DNA of 64,000 bases from [Scytonema hofmanni] UTEX 2349 (GTDB lineage: Bacteria > Cyanobacteriota > Cyanobacteriia > Cyanobacteriales > Nostocaceae), in the NCBI RefSeq assembly GCF_000582685.1, contig NZ_KK073768.1, positions 3,077,812 to 3,141,811 on the forward strand, in the 5' to 3' direction. Positions 45,828 through 55,288 of the stretch are shown piece by piece; the first letter of the stretch is position 1, and each line of letters starts with the position of its first letter. The notes beneath the pieces were generated by a model. The model had not been told where the DNA came from, made no database searches, and saw only the letters and a list, made by a program, of their open reading frames with translations. The translations under genes were made by a program, and so were the position numbers.

Positions 45828-48521
45828 TTAAATTGGAATTTTAATCCAGAATTCTGTGCCTTTTCCTGGTTCTGATAGACAATTCAAAATTCCACCATGT
45901 CTTTCAACTACAATTTGGTAGCTAATTGACAGTCCTAGACCTGTTCCCTTGCCTACCGGTTTTGTGGTGAAAAATGGATCAAATAACCGCTTTCTAACGT
46001 CTTCTGTCATTCCTAATCCGTTGTCGGCAATTCGGATGACAACAAATTTACTATCTAAAACTTTAGTACTAATTGAAATTTGCGGTTGATTAGTTGTTTT
46101 GATATTGACAATTGACTCTTCTAAAGCATCGATCGCATTAGTCAAAATATTCATAAACACTTGATTAAGCTGCCCAGGATAGCAATCAACTAAGGGCAAA
46201 TCACCATATTCTTTAACAATAGATATATCCAGCCCAATCCCATTATTTTTCCAGCGATGATGCAAAATTAATAGTGTATTTTCAATTCCTTCATGAATGT
46301 CTACTTGTTTTTTATCTGCTTCATCATGACGAGAAAAGTTTCGCAATCCCAAAACAATTTCACGGATACGATTAGTACCCATATTCATCGAATTTAGGAG
46401 TTGATAAAGGTCATCAGTAATAAATTCTAAATCAATTCTTTCAGCGAAATCTTCAATTTCTGCTTGGGGCTGGGGATAGTATTGCTGATAAAGGTGCAAT
46501 AGAGTTAACATTTCTTGAAAGTATTCTTTAGCATAGGTTAAATTGCCGTGAATAAAGTTAACTGGATTGTTGATTTCATGGGCAACTCCAGCCACTAATT
46601 GTCCTAAGCTAGACATTTTTTCATTCTGGATCAATTGAGATTGAGTTTGCTGCAATTTGTGCAAGGTTTCGGTGAGTTTTTCAGCTTGAGTTTGAGCTAC
46701 TAAAGTATCAGAGCGACTTTGGGTATAAAGTTGTGCGTGATCGATGGCGATCGCTAGTTGATCACAAACAGCTTGTAAGAGCTTAATTTCACTGTTACTC
46801 CAAATGCGATCGCCACTGCAATGACTGCAAACAATTGCTGCAATCTCCCCAGAATTACTCTTAACTGGTAACAGTAGTTGAGATGTGATGCCAAAATCAG
46901 TTAAAAGTTCTTGCATATCATAATCGAGATATGACTTGCTATTAATATCGTCGATACAACTTAGCTCTTGAGAGAGAAGTATTTTTGTTAAAAAAGTACT
47001 TTTTTGCACCGGAATACTACCTAACATGGTTGGTAAGTTAGGGTTTCGTGCTTCATAGGTGACAGTCAGGCTTGGCTGGGATGGGTGCGGTAAGTAACAA
47101 AGAAAGTAGCAACGATCAATTTGTAATAAGCTCCGAATTTCATTAACCGCAGTTTCTAGGATTATATCTAGGTTAAGAGAACTACGGATTTGACTAGCTA
47201 GACGCAGTAATAAGGCTTCCCGACGGCTTAGGAGTTCTTCTCGCGCCCAGATTCGGTCGATAGCTACAGCTATATTATTAGCAATCCAATTTAATAGGTT
47301 ATGAGTTGGTTCGGTAAATAATTGCTTGCTAAATAAAGCCATTATACCGATTAATTGCTGCTCTACTATCAGGGGATAAGCAGAAAATCGAAAAATTGAG
47401 AATGCAGAATCCAAAAGTTTATCTGAATTATTAATTGATAGTTCTTCGTTAAAAACGGCTTGATGGTTTTGAATCATTAAGCCAATAATATTATTAACTA
47501 AAACCATGTGATTTGGGTAATCTCTGGTATCGCTCAAAGCACTACAAGTAACGTCTGTACAATGAACGCCAGCTTGCAATTGCAGGTGGTTTGTCTGTTG
47601 TTCAAAAGTCCAGATACAAATAAAGCCGATATCAAGGTATTGGGAAATAGTATTTGTACAGTTTTGCAAAATTTCTGTAAGTGTGCCACTTTGAGATAAG
47701 CCTAAGCTGACTTCTGCGCTCAAAAGTGACAAGCGCGATCGCTCCAATAAAGCTAACTCTGAAAGCTTGCGCTGTGTAATATCTGTACGAATTGCTACAT
47801 ATTGATAGTATTTTCCATCTGAGTTCAATATTGGGGCGATCAAAGTATCCACCCAATAAAAAGTACCATCCTTGGCTTTATTTTTAATTTCTCCTTTCCA
47901 TATTTCTCCTTGGGCAATAGTTTTCCATAAATTTGCAAAAAATTCCTTTGTATGATAACCAGAATTGATAATACGATGATCTTGCCCTAAAAGTTCTTCT
48001 CTAGAATATTTAGAAATTTCACAAAATTGGTCATTAACATAGGTTATTCTGCCCGTTTTATCAGTAATAGCTACCAGTGAATGGGCGTTTAAGGCAAATT
48101 TAAAAGCTTCTAGTTCTCGGATAGACTGTTGTAGTACTATCTCACTCTCTTTATTAAGAGTGATGTCACGAGCTACTGCATAAATCAACTTTTCTTCACT
48201 CAAACCAGTTGCATTCCATGACAGCCATTTGTAGGAACCGTCTCGACAAAGATAGCGGTTTTCAAAGCAGATTGAATCTACAGATTCTGTAAGTTTTTGG
48301 GCTGCTAAAATAGTAGATTCACGGTCTTCGAGGTGAACAAATTCGATAAAGGGTTTAGCAATGAGTTCCTGAGTTGACCAACCTAGGGTTTTTGTCCATA
48401 CTGGATTTAAATACTTAAAATAACCATCAAAATTAGCAATACACAATAAATCTATGGAAAGCGAGAAAAATAGAGAGTATTTTTCTTCAGATTCTTTGTA
48501 CTCAGATTTCAATAGGTTCAT
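45828..48521 (-). CDS. Multi-sensor histidine kinase (PAS-PAS-GAF-GAF)
   Basis: The 897-residue soluble kinase has two PAS domains (about 12-125 and 136-250; the second has ITDKTGRITYVNDQFCEISKYS), two GAF domains (about 270-430 and 445-610), a coiled-coil/dimerisation helix with the phospho-acceptor His in VAGVAHEINNPVNF near 652, and a C-terminal ATPase with N-box NAIDAL, DNGLGM and GTGLGLSI. The GAF domains lack the bilin Cys motif seen in the chemoreceptor. No receiver gene is adjacent, so its partner is unknown. ATG 48521. Confidence 0.9.
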   Translation of the reverse strand: MNLLKSEYKESEEKYSLFFSLSIDLLCIANFDGYFKYLNPVWTKTLGWSTQELIAKPFIEFVHLEDRESTILAAQKLTESVDSICFENRYLCRDGSYKWLSWNATGLSEEKLIYAVARDITLNKESEIVLQQSIRELEAFKFALNAHSLVAITDKTGRITYVNDQFCEISKYSREELLGQDHRIINSGYHTKEFFANLWKTIAQGEIWKGEIKNKAKDGTFYWVDTLIAPILNSDGKYYQYVAIRTDITQRKLSELALLERSRLSLLSAEVSLGLSQSGTLTEILQNCTNTISQYLDIGFICIWTFEQQTNHLQLQAGVHCTDVTCSALSDTRDYPNHMVLVNNIIGLMIQNHQAVFNEELSINNSDKLLDSAFSIFRFSAYPLIVEQQLIGIMALFSKQLFTEPTHNLLNWIANNIAVAIDRIWAREELLSRREALLLRLASQIRSSLNLDIILETAVNEIRSLLQIDRCYFLCYLPHPSQPSLTVTYEARNPNLPTMLGSIPVQKSTFLTKILLSQELSCIDDINSKSYLDYDMQELLTDFGITSQLLLPVKSNSGEIAAIVCSHCSGDRIWSNSEIKLLQAVCDQLAIAIDHAQLYTQSRSDTLVAQTQAEKLTETLHKLQQTQSQLIQNEKMSSLGQLVAGVAHEINNPVNFIHGNLTYAKEYFQEMLTLLHLYQQYYPQPQAEIEDFAERIDLEFITDDLYQLLNSMNMGTNRIREIVLGLRNFSRHDEADKKQVDIHEGIENTLLILHHRWKNNGIGLDISIVKEYGDLPLVDCYPGQLNQVFMNILTNAIDALEESIVNIKTTNQPQISISTKVLDSKFVVIRIADNGLGMTEDVRKRLFDPFFTTKPVGKGTGLGLSISYQIVVERHGGILNCLSEPGKGTEFWIKIPI

Positions 48522-49092
48522 CAGTTATTTAGGTATAAAGCTTTTTTTAGTATAGGTTAAATAAGTCCGTTTTTCGTAAATTCAATAACCATCTCAATGG
48601 GATATTGTTGAGCTAAAAACTGCATAATATCAGTTACAATGAGACTATTCTATTTATGTAAAAACACGTGATTATTTTTCTTCATAAGTAAAATAATAAT
48701 GTACTGAGTAAACTAACTACTTATTAACTTAATTCTGGACTTAAATAAAGGTTTCCCTAAAAAAGCTGTGAAGTAAACATTTATATTTTTGATTTAAGAT
48801 AAGAAATGTTAAGTAAACGAAACAAGCTCCCCGACTTCTCCAAGGATACAGCTATTGCGATTGGTGGGGTATCACCCCTTATCTCACCATTTTTCGACAT
48901 TCCACTGTGACCAAAATCACTATGGATTGAAGTTCGCGTGAGTTATCTTAGTGAGGAGTAATGCACAGCAAGTAAGCACATAAGTAAAATTCTCTTGTTT
49001 AACTAACCCAGATAAAAGAGAGTGCCGCGAGTTGCATTTGCCGAGTATTTTATGTAATAAGTCTAATATACTGATTAGTAAATATATTATTT
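48522..49092. other. Intergenic region upstream of the vWA-tubulin operon
   Basis: About 570 bp between the divergent kinase gene and the operon. No promoter can be defined with confidence. The region is AT-rich with no repeat; a 22-codon frame on the minus strand (48560-48630) has no support. Confidence 0.5.
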
Positions 49093-50235
49093 GTGATATT
49101 TACACAAGTTATCCCTGGACAGCCACTTAGTTCTGTACAAAAAATCGGTTTAAATTTAGTCTCAGTTTTGCATAGTGGACGGGATGTTGTCTTGGCTATT
49201 GATTTGACGGAAAGCGTCGGATTGAATGATGAGGGTCGTATTCGCTTACGTCAGATTGTTGAAGATAGCCTAAAACCGGGAGATTCAGTTTACGTTGTTC
49301 CTTTTGATAAAAATGTAGCTTTAAAAGAAGTTACACCGGGTGTAAATTCATTCGTAACACCCATACAATTTAAAATTAAAAGTAAAGAAAACATTGAAAA
49401 AGTATTAGCAAAAATACCTTTTGTCCCTGATCCAAACCGCTACGGCACAGATATTCAGCGAGCTGAATTAAGTATTTATCAAGGTCTCGCTCAAATCAAT
49501 CAAAATCGTCTCCATAAAAGTCAACCAATCAAGCCACAGTCAGTTGTTTGGGTTACAGACGCACCTTTATTTACCCAACCAGGAATTAACTCACAAGTGT
49601 GGGTGGAAACACCAGCTATTAGTCCTTTTAGGATAGCAAATTCCCCAGAAAGTCAACAGCGACAAAGTTGGATTAAAGCTTTGCCAATAAAAGAGCGATC
49701 GCGCTCAATTACAACCAATAATAATAAAGAGTATAAACTCACTGTCGTTGATATTGCACCTACTGTCCAGGAAATTTGTACACCAGCACCAGGGGGTGAA
49801 GAAACTTGTTTAGTCACTCCTTATTTAATTAAGCAGTTGTGGCTACCAAGTTTAATTTCTCTATTAATATTTGCGGGTTTGGTTTTTGGGTTAATTAGAT
49901 TCTTGCGTCTACAAAAGAAGTGGGAATTGAAAGTTGATTTTGAAGCAACAGAAAACCCCGAAGACCAAAAATGCAGATTACCAAACAACAAACGCATTGC
50001 AATTGGTGAATATGATGCTTCTTGTATAGATTCTATTGATTGTCCAGGTTCAGAAGTTAGAGCATATTTAGAGAGGAAAGGCGAGAGTTTATATTTAGTA
50101 CCAACTAATTCAACACCAATTTATTACAACAATAAAGAAATTACGTCGCGCACTTTCATCTCTAGTTCTACGTTCAGGATAAATTGTCCATATAACAGAC
50201 GTGATTACAAAATAGTAATTAAAGTTAAAAAATAG
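49093..50235 (+). CDS. vWA-domain membrane protein of the tubulin-motor operon
   Basis: The 380-residue protein has a von Willebrand A domain (about 30-200) with a complete MIDAS start, DLTES (Asp37, Thr39, Ser41), Thr119 and Asp156 (VWVTDAP). One membrane helix spans about 249-271, followed by a basic stop (RFLRLQKK) and a beta-rich C-terminal domain (about 280-380). vWA domains bind proteins through a metal. No signal peptide is visible, so which side the vWA domain faces is uncertain. Translation uses GTG 49093, the first in-frame start. The tubulin-like gene starts 18 bp after the stop, so they are co-transcribed. Confidence 0.85.
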   Translation: MIFTQVIPGQPLSSVQKIGLNLVSVLHSGRDVVLAIDLTESVGLNDEGRIRLRQIVEDSLKPGDSVYVVPFDKNVALKEVTPGVNSFVTPIQFKIKSKENIEKVLAKIPFVPDPNRYGTDIQRAELSIYQGLAQINQNRLHKSQPIKPQSVVWVTDAPLFTQPGINSQVWVETPAISPFRIANSPESQQRQSWIKALPIKERSRSITTNNNKEYKLTVVDIAPTVQEICTPAPGGEETCLVTPYLIKQLWLPSLISLLIFAGLVFGLIRFLRLQKKWELKVDFEATENPEDQKCRLPNNKRIAIGEYDASCIDSIDCPGSEVRAYLERKGESLYLVPTNSTPIYYNNKEITSRTFISSSTFRINCPYNRRDYKIVIKVKK

Positions 50236-50253
50236 TAACTGAGGAATGAAAAC

Positions 50254-53200
50254 ATGATTAACAACACTGGAAATCAACTTCAATATCGCGGAATTAATCG
50301 CACAATTTGTATCGGATTAGGCGGTACTGGACGGGATGTTTTGATGCGAATTCGGCGATTAATTGTAGACCGCTATGACGATTTAAGCAACTTACCAATT
50401 GTTAGTTTTGTCCACATCGATACAGATAAAGCCGCAACCCAAGTAACTGGTATTCGTACAGGAAGTACTTATCATGGTGTTGATCTCAGCTTTCGGGAAG
50501 CGGAAAAAGTCAGTGCTACTATGTCCTCTGCCGAGGTTACTATGTTTGTGGAAGGATTGGAGCGGCGTTCAGAATACACTCGTCACGGTCCCTATGACCA
50601 TATTGGTATCTGGTTTCCCCCGCAATTACTGCGAAATATTAAAGCAGTGGAAGAAGGTGCAAAAGGTATTAGACCTGTTGGAAGACTGGCTTTTTTCCAC
50701 AATTATCAAAAGATTAAAACAGCAATTGAAACAGCAGAAAAACGTACAAGAGGACATGATTCTCTATTACTAAGAGAAGGTTTAAGAGTGGAACCAGGAC
50801 TCAATATTTTTGTCGTGGGTTCTCTTTGTGGGGGTACAGGAAGCGGGATGTTTTTAGATGTTGCTTATAGTCTTAGGCATCTTTATGGCGGTCAAGGAGG
50901 TCAAATTGTCGGCTATTTAGTGATTAGTCCAGAATTGTATGGTAACACTCCTAATATGAGTGCCAATACTTATGCTGCTCTCAAAGAATTAAATTATTAC
51001 AGCACTCCCGGCACAAAGTTTGAAGCTTATTATGATATTCAAAATTTGGTGTATGTGCAGGAGCAACGACCACCTTTTGACTACACTTATTTAGTTTCCA
51101 GTCAAACAAGTGGCGAGTATCAAATCTTAGGACAGGGTAAGTTGTGCAACGTCATTGCTCATAAGATTGCTTTAGACTTTTCTGGTGAATTAGCACCAGT
51201 AGTTAAAGGCAACAGAGACAACTTTCTGCAACACATGATTCAGGGGGATAAACACCCGCGTCAGAATGTCCAGCGCTTTTTAACATTTGGGCTAGCGGCT
51301 ATTTATTTCCCTCGCGATACCATTGTTCAAGTCGCTTTAAATAGTGTCCGTTTAGAGCTAGTAAAATTCTGGTTAAATGGCGAAGGTCAAAGTCCAGATA
51401 CCTCAAGTTTACTGGAACAATTTTTAATTCAGTATCGTTGGCACAGCGACGAAGGGAAAAAGGATGGTATAACTACCAGACTAACTGAATCTGTCCAAGA
51501 ATCTAATAAAAATTTTACTAATATAATCAACGCTTGGAGAAATAAATTAGAACGGTCAATCTCTGATTGCCAAAATAAAGATGACCGGAATGGTATTCGC
51601 CAACAGTTGTCAAGAGAGTTTCGCGAACAATTTAGGAAAATTCAACCAGGTGAAACTGAAAGTAGTAGGGGAATTTGGCTAACAAAAGTGCAACAAATTC
51701 GTCCGACAATCAGTAAAGAATTGAAAACAAATATTGACGACTTTATCAATCAATTACTTACTCCCGGAGAACCTAAATTTTCGATTAAAAGCACGCGCAA
51801 CTGGCTAGATGCTTTACAACATGAATTGCATAACTATCAACATAATATTCAGGAAGAAATCACCAACATTGGTAGTATGAAACGCTTGGAAGATGTAGAT
51901 ATAAAATGGCGTGATACTGAACAAATAATTGAAGACATTGAACAAAAAGGTGGGATTCGTTTACTCAATAATAAAAATAGCCAAGTACAAGCTGAAGCTA
52001 AAAGGGTGGTACGGGAAGTCTATGAACTGATTAAGCATAACTTTGAATTGGAAGTCTTTCAGGAAGCGCTACGAATTGTGAGTGAGTTGCAAAGACATGT
52101 TCAAGAAAGAGCAACTCAACTAGCTGCTTTTAATGCAAGCGTAGAAAATTTGCAAAGCGCTTATGAGAAACAAGAGCGAGAATTGAAACAACTGAACTTT
52201 GATGAAATGAGCGGTGAAGCAATATTTGATAGTGAAGATATTGATTGCTGTTACCAAAATATGTTACCAGAAGATGATGTTCGCCAGCTGTTAGTATTTG
52301 TCAGTTCAGCAATTACAGAACCAACAGGACGGGGACAATCTTTAGCAAGTTTTATAGATCGAGATCGCACGACTCCATACCAACTGCAAAAAGAAGTTAA
52401 TCTCAAAGTTGACAACATATTCACGAATCGCGGTGACAATATAGTTAATGTAATTAAACGCTTTATGGAAAAGTACTCACTTGCAGCGCGTTCAACTCGT
52501 TTCGCACAAATTATGCAAGAAGCTGAACCTCTCCTACGCTTGAATTTGACTGATCCTTACTTCCATGATGACCTTGCTAAAAGTAGTAAATTAATCGGGT
52601 TTAAGGACAGAGATGAGTTAGAAGTAAAACAGTTTAAAGATTTGCTAGAACAGGATTTGGGAATTGCTACAAGTGTCTTCAAAGCGACTCAAGCTGACGA
52701 CGAAATTTTAATTGTGAATGAGTACGCTGGTTTTCCTCTGAGATTAATTGGCAATCTAGAAAGGATGAGAAACCCCTACATCAGGGAACAGAATTCTCCT
52801 ACATCTTTTCTACATAATGACTCTCGTGCAACATTTCCTGATATCATTCCTCCTGATGCGAGAAGAATCGAGGAATTGGAGGATATTTTTTATCCTTGTC
52901 TAGCGTTTGGGTTATTAGAGAAAAACCAGGAAAATCATAAATTAGAATTTCAATATTATGATGAATCTCGTTATAGTTATAATACTGCATCTCTGAATTC
53001 TGAGTGGAGTCAAGCTTTAGAGGAACTTGCTAACCGCAAGAATATGAGTGAAGCTTTGCAGAAGCTTTTAGATGATGAAATTGCCCAAATAGAAAGACAA
53101 CCTGAACTTTGGGACAATGAATATTTTCCTAAACTGCGGCAGTTTATCAACTTCCTTGATAAATTACCTGAAGATAGTCCTAATTACCCCTACAAAGCTA

Positions 53201-53502
53201 CAGTATTAGGAACTTCTGCAAACAATGACCCCACAGTTAAAGAAGGAATTATTAATCGTTTCCGTAGAAAGCTAGAGCAGCGACTTAAAACTGCACAACA
53301 ACAAAATCCGCCAACAAATATATTAAATCAGAAAGCTATTCCTGGAGAGATAGTTATTGTTGATTATCCTGTGGATGGCGATAATATGACAAAACGACGT
53401 TTAGAAATAAAGCAGTTAAAAGAAGATTTAGATGATGGTATTCTAAGTCTAGAAGAATACGATCGCAAGCGTAAAGAAATATTCAATAAATACCCAGTCT
53501 AA
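50254..53502 (+). CDS. Large tubulin/FtsZ-superfamily protein with SHOCT-like tail
   Basis: The 1082-residue protein begins with a tubulin-like GTPase domain: GLGGTG at 21-26 and the signature GGTGSGMFLD at 193-202, the 'Tubulin_2' type. The middle (about 430-660) is rich in long helices and coiled coil, and residues about 1047-1082 (EIKQLKEDLDDGILSLEEYD) match the SHOCT pattern. It is about three times the size of FtsZ. It probably binds GTP and may polymerise; FtsZ-like proteins associated with vWA and OmpA proteins were predicted by comparative genomics (Makarova and Koonin) to act in membrane remodelling. AGG lies before ATG 50254. Confidence 0.88.
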   Translation: MINNTGNQLQYRGINRTICIGLGGTGRDVLMRIRRLIVDRYDDLSNLPIVSFVHIDTDKAATQVTGIRTGSTYHGVDLSFREAEKVSATMSSAEVTMFVEGLERRSEYTRHGPYDHIGIWFPPQLLRNIKAVEEGAKGIRPVGRLAFFHNYQKIKTAIETAEKRTRGHDSLLLREGLRVEPGLNIFVVGSLCGGTGSGMFLDVAYSLRHLYGGQGGQIVGYLVISPELYGNTPNMSANTYAALKELNYYSTPGTKFEAYYDIQNLVYVQEQRPPFDYTYLVSSQTSGEYQILGQGKLCNVIAHKIALDFSGELAPVVKGNRDNFLQHMIQGDKHPRQNVQRFLTFGLAAIYFPRDTIVQVALNSVRLELVKFWLNGEGQSPDTSSLLEQFLIQYRWHSDEGKKDGITTRLTESVQESNKNFTNIINAWRNKLERSISDCQNKDDRNGIRQQLSREFREQFRKIQPGETESSRGIWLTKVQQIRPTISKELKTNIDDFINQLLTPGEPKFSIKSTRNWLDALQHELHNYQHNIQEEITNIGSMKRLEDVDIKWRDTEQIIEDIEQKGGIRLLNNKNSQVQAEAKRVVREVYELIKHNFELEVFQEALRIVSELQRHVQERATQLAAFNASVENLQSAYEKQERELKQLNFDEMSGEAIFDSEDIDCCYQNMLPEDDVRQLLVFVSSAITEPTGRGQSLASFIDRDRTTPYQLQKEVNLKVDNIFTNRGDNIVNVIKRFMEKYSLAARSTRFAQIMQEAEPLLRLNLTDPYFHDDLAKSSKLIGFKDRDELEVKQFKDLLEQDLGIATSVFKATQADDEILIVNEYAGFPLRLIGNLERMRNPYIREQNSPTSFLHNDSRATFPDIIPPDARRIEELEDIFYPCLAFGLLEKNQENHKLEFQYYDESRYSYNTASLNSEWSQALEELANRKNMSEALQKLLDDEIAQIERQPELWDNEYFPKLRQFINFLDKLPEDSPNYPYKATVLGTSANNDPTVKEGIINRFRRKLEQRLKTAQQQNPPTNILNQKAIPGEIVIVDYPVDGDNMTKRRLEIKQLKEDLDDGILSLEEYDRKRKEIFNKYPV

Positions 53503-53503
53503 T

Positions 53504-53564
53504 ATAGCTAGTTTGTAGTTGTGATGCGAGTGCATCGCAATTATAAACTAGCTATTAGTTTTTA
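53504..53564 (+). terminator. Strong hairpin plus T-run inside the operon
   Basis: A 24-bp stem (left arm 53504-53527, right arm 53532-53555; all positions paired, three as G-U) closes a GAGT loop and is followed by AGTTTTT. It lies 2 bp after the tubulin-gene stop and 39 bp before the next start codon. It is a textbook terminator structure placed between two genes of one operon, so partial termination probably sets the ratio of their products. Confidence 0.75.
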
Positions 53565-53594
53565 ATATCCTCTCACTATCTTAAGAGTATTTTT

Positions 53595-55268
53595 ATGCCA
53601 TTGATACCATCTAACTTAATTCTTTTCACTGTTGTACTCGTAATTTTGCCATCTCTAGCTGCTATTCTTTCACGCTGGTCTCTCTATCAACATCTGGTTC
53701 AGGAAGCTGATAAAGTAAAAATGCTGATTAGTGGAAACAAAAGTGTAGCAGAACCTCAGACTGTAATAAATCTAAAAAGCAGATTTAGACAAGCTAGTAT
53801 TCAATTAGATAATGTTAATACGGCAGCTTTAATTGACCAACTTTATAGCCAAGAAAAGATTAGAGTAAATTTATTAGTTTTTAATAAAGAAGTTGGTTGT
53901 GACCAAATCGATTATTTCTGCCGCATTCTACCTAATTTATTATTAGCATTTGGCTTATTCGGTACTTTTTTAGGTATTACAATTAGTTTGTTAGCACTTA
54001 GTCAAACAATCAATCAAACCACTGCTAGTGATGTAACTAGTTTAGTGGCTGAACTAGAAAAACCACTACAAGGCATGAGCATTGCCTTTATTACTAGTTT
54101 AACAGGACTATTATTTAGTGTTGTCTTGACGGTATTTAACTGGTTAAAAAATACTAGCCAAGCCAAGTATCGACTTATTAGTTCTTTAGAAGATTACTTA
54201 GACAATATTTATCAACCAACAATAGATGGTCATACTCGTCTTGATAAAGCTGTTGACAGAATGGCTAATCTGCAAAATGAATTTTTAACTAACTTTGGTA
54301 AGAATGTTCGCGATGTCGTTGAGCAATCTTTAGGAAAAGTAGCTAAAGAAATTGCGGAAGAAAATAAAAAAGCCAATCAACTAGCAAGACAAGTTTATGA
54401 GGGTTTTAAAGACTCTTCTGGAACTATATCTGCTGCTGCTACTAATTTTAAGATTGCTGGTGAAGAACTGAAGGCAAAATCTGAGATATTTAAACAAGCT
54501 GCTGAAACATTTGAAAAAAGCCAGTTTGCCCAGAAATTATCAGATGCTACAGCAGATTTGGCTAACACACAAACAAGATTTTCTCAGTCTGCGGCAAGTT
54601 TGGCTGAGACTGTGATATCTATTGCAACAGTAGTGAGTGAAATTCAGCGTTTGGGAGAAGAAATAAGAAGTGTTAATCAAACTTCAGTCAAAGTATTAGA
54701 GTTGCATCAAACTAATCAAAACTCTCTGAGCGAAATTATTCCTCAACTTAATCAAGGTGCTACTAATTTAGGAAAAGTAACTAAAAAACTTGATAATTTA
54801 GAGGATAAAATTGCAAATAAAGCTGATAGTTTCAATGGGGTAGAAGTTACCCTGAAAGAGTTGGTAGGTATGGTCAGAAGCTATACGGAAGGGGTAAAAT
54901 TGGGAATTGAGTCTTTAAGCGATCGCTTTGTTTTAAACTTATCTGAGCAACTCAACGCTAACAACCAACAATTTCACACTATTGTCTCCAATCTAGAAGG
55001 TTATGCAAATCAATTAAACGTCAAAGTTGACACATTAAACTTTGATTTGATGGAGTTACTCAAAGACAACAATGTGAAAGCAACTTCCGAATACAAAAAT
55101 GTAGGCGATCGCTTGATTTCAGCTATGACACAAGAAGTTGAAACTAGTATCAAAGGTACTCAGTTTTTAGGTAATAAAATTCAAGAATGTAGCCAAAAAG
55201 TTGCTGAGATTAAGCAGGAAATTTCTCAACTGAGAAGTGGTGATGCCAACAATCGGCTTTCTAACTAA
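53595..55268 (+). CDS. MotA/TolQ/ZorA-like channel protein with long coiled-coil tail
   Basis: The 557-residue protein has three membrane helices (about 7-27, 111-137 and 160-184). Helix two has the family motif GLFGTFLGI and helix three follows EKPLQGMSIAFITSL, as in MotA/TolQ/ExbB proteins. A cytoplasmic tail of about 370 residues (190-557) is almost entirely helical and coiled coil, like the long tail of ZorA in Zorya defence systems. It should form a ring around the MotB-like partner encoded 20 bp downstream and carry ions through the membrane. Confidence 0.82.
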   Translation: MPLIPSNLILFTVVLVILPSLAAILSRWSLYQHLVQEADKVKMLISGNKSVAEPQTVINLKSRFRQASIQLDNVNTAALIDQLYSQEKIRVNLLVFNKEVGCDQIDYFCRILPNLLLAFGLFGTFLGITISLLALSQTINQTTASDVTSLVAELEKPLQGMSIAFITSLTGLLFSVVLTVFNWLKNTSQAKYRLISSLEDYLDNIYQPTIDGHTRLDKAVDRMANLQNEFLTNFGKNVRDVVEQSLGKVAKEIAEENKKANQLARQVYEGFKDSSGTISAAATNFKIAGEELKAKSEIFKQAAETFEKSQFAQKLSDATADLANTQTRFSQSAASLAETVISIATVVSEIQRLGEEIRSVNQTSVKVLELHQTNQNSLSEIIPQLNQGATNLGKVTKKLDNLEDKIANKADSFNGVEVTLKELVGMVRSYTEGVKLGIESLSDRFVLNLSEQLNANNQQFHTIVSNLEGYANQLNVKVDTLNFDLMELLKDNNVKATSEYKNVGDRLISAMTQEVETSIKGTQFLGNKIQECSQKVAEIKQEISQLRSGDANNRLSN

Positions 55269-55288
55269 ACATTTATAATTATTTAAAT

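Noticed and set aside
48560..48630. Short minus-strand frame before the kinase gene
   Set aside because: Only 22 codons after its ATG, with no ribosome-binding site.
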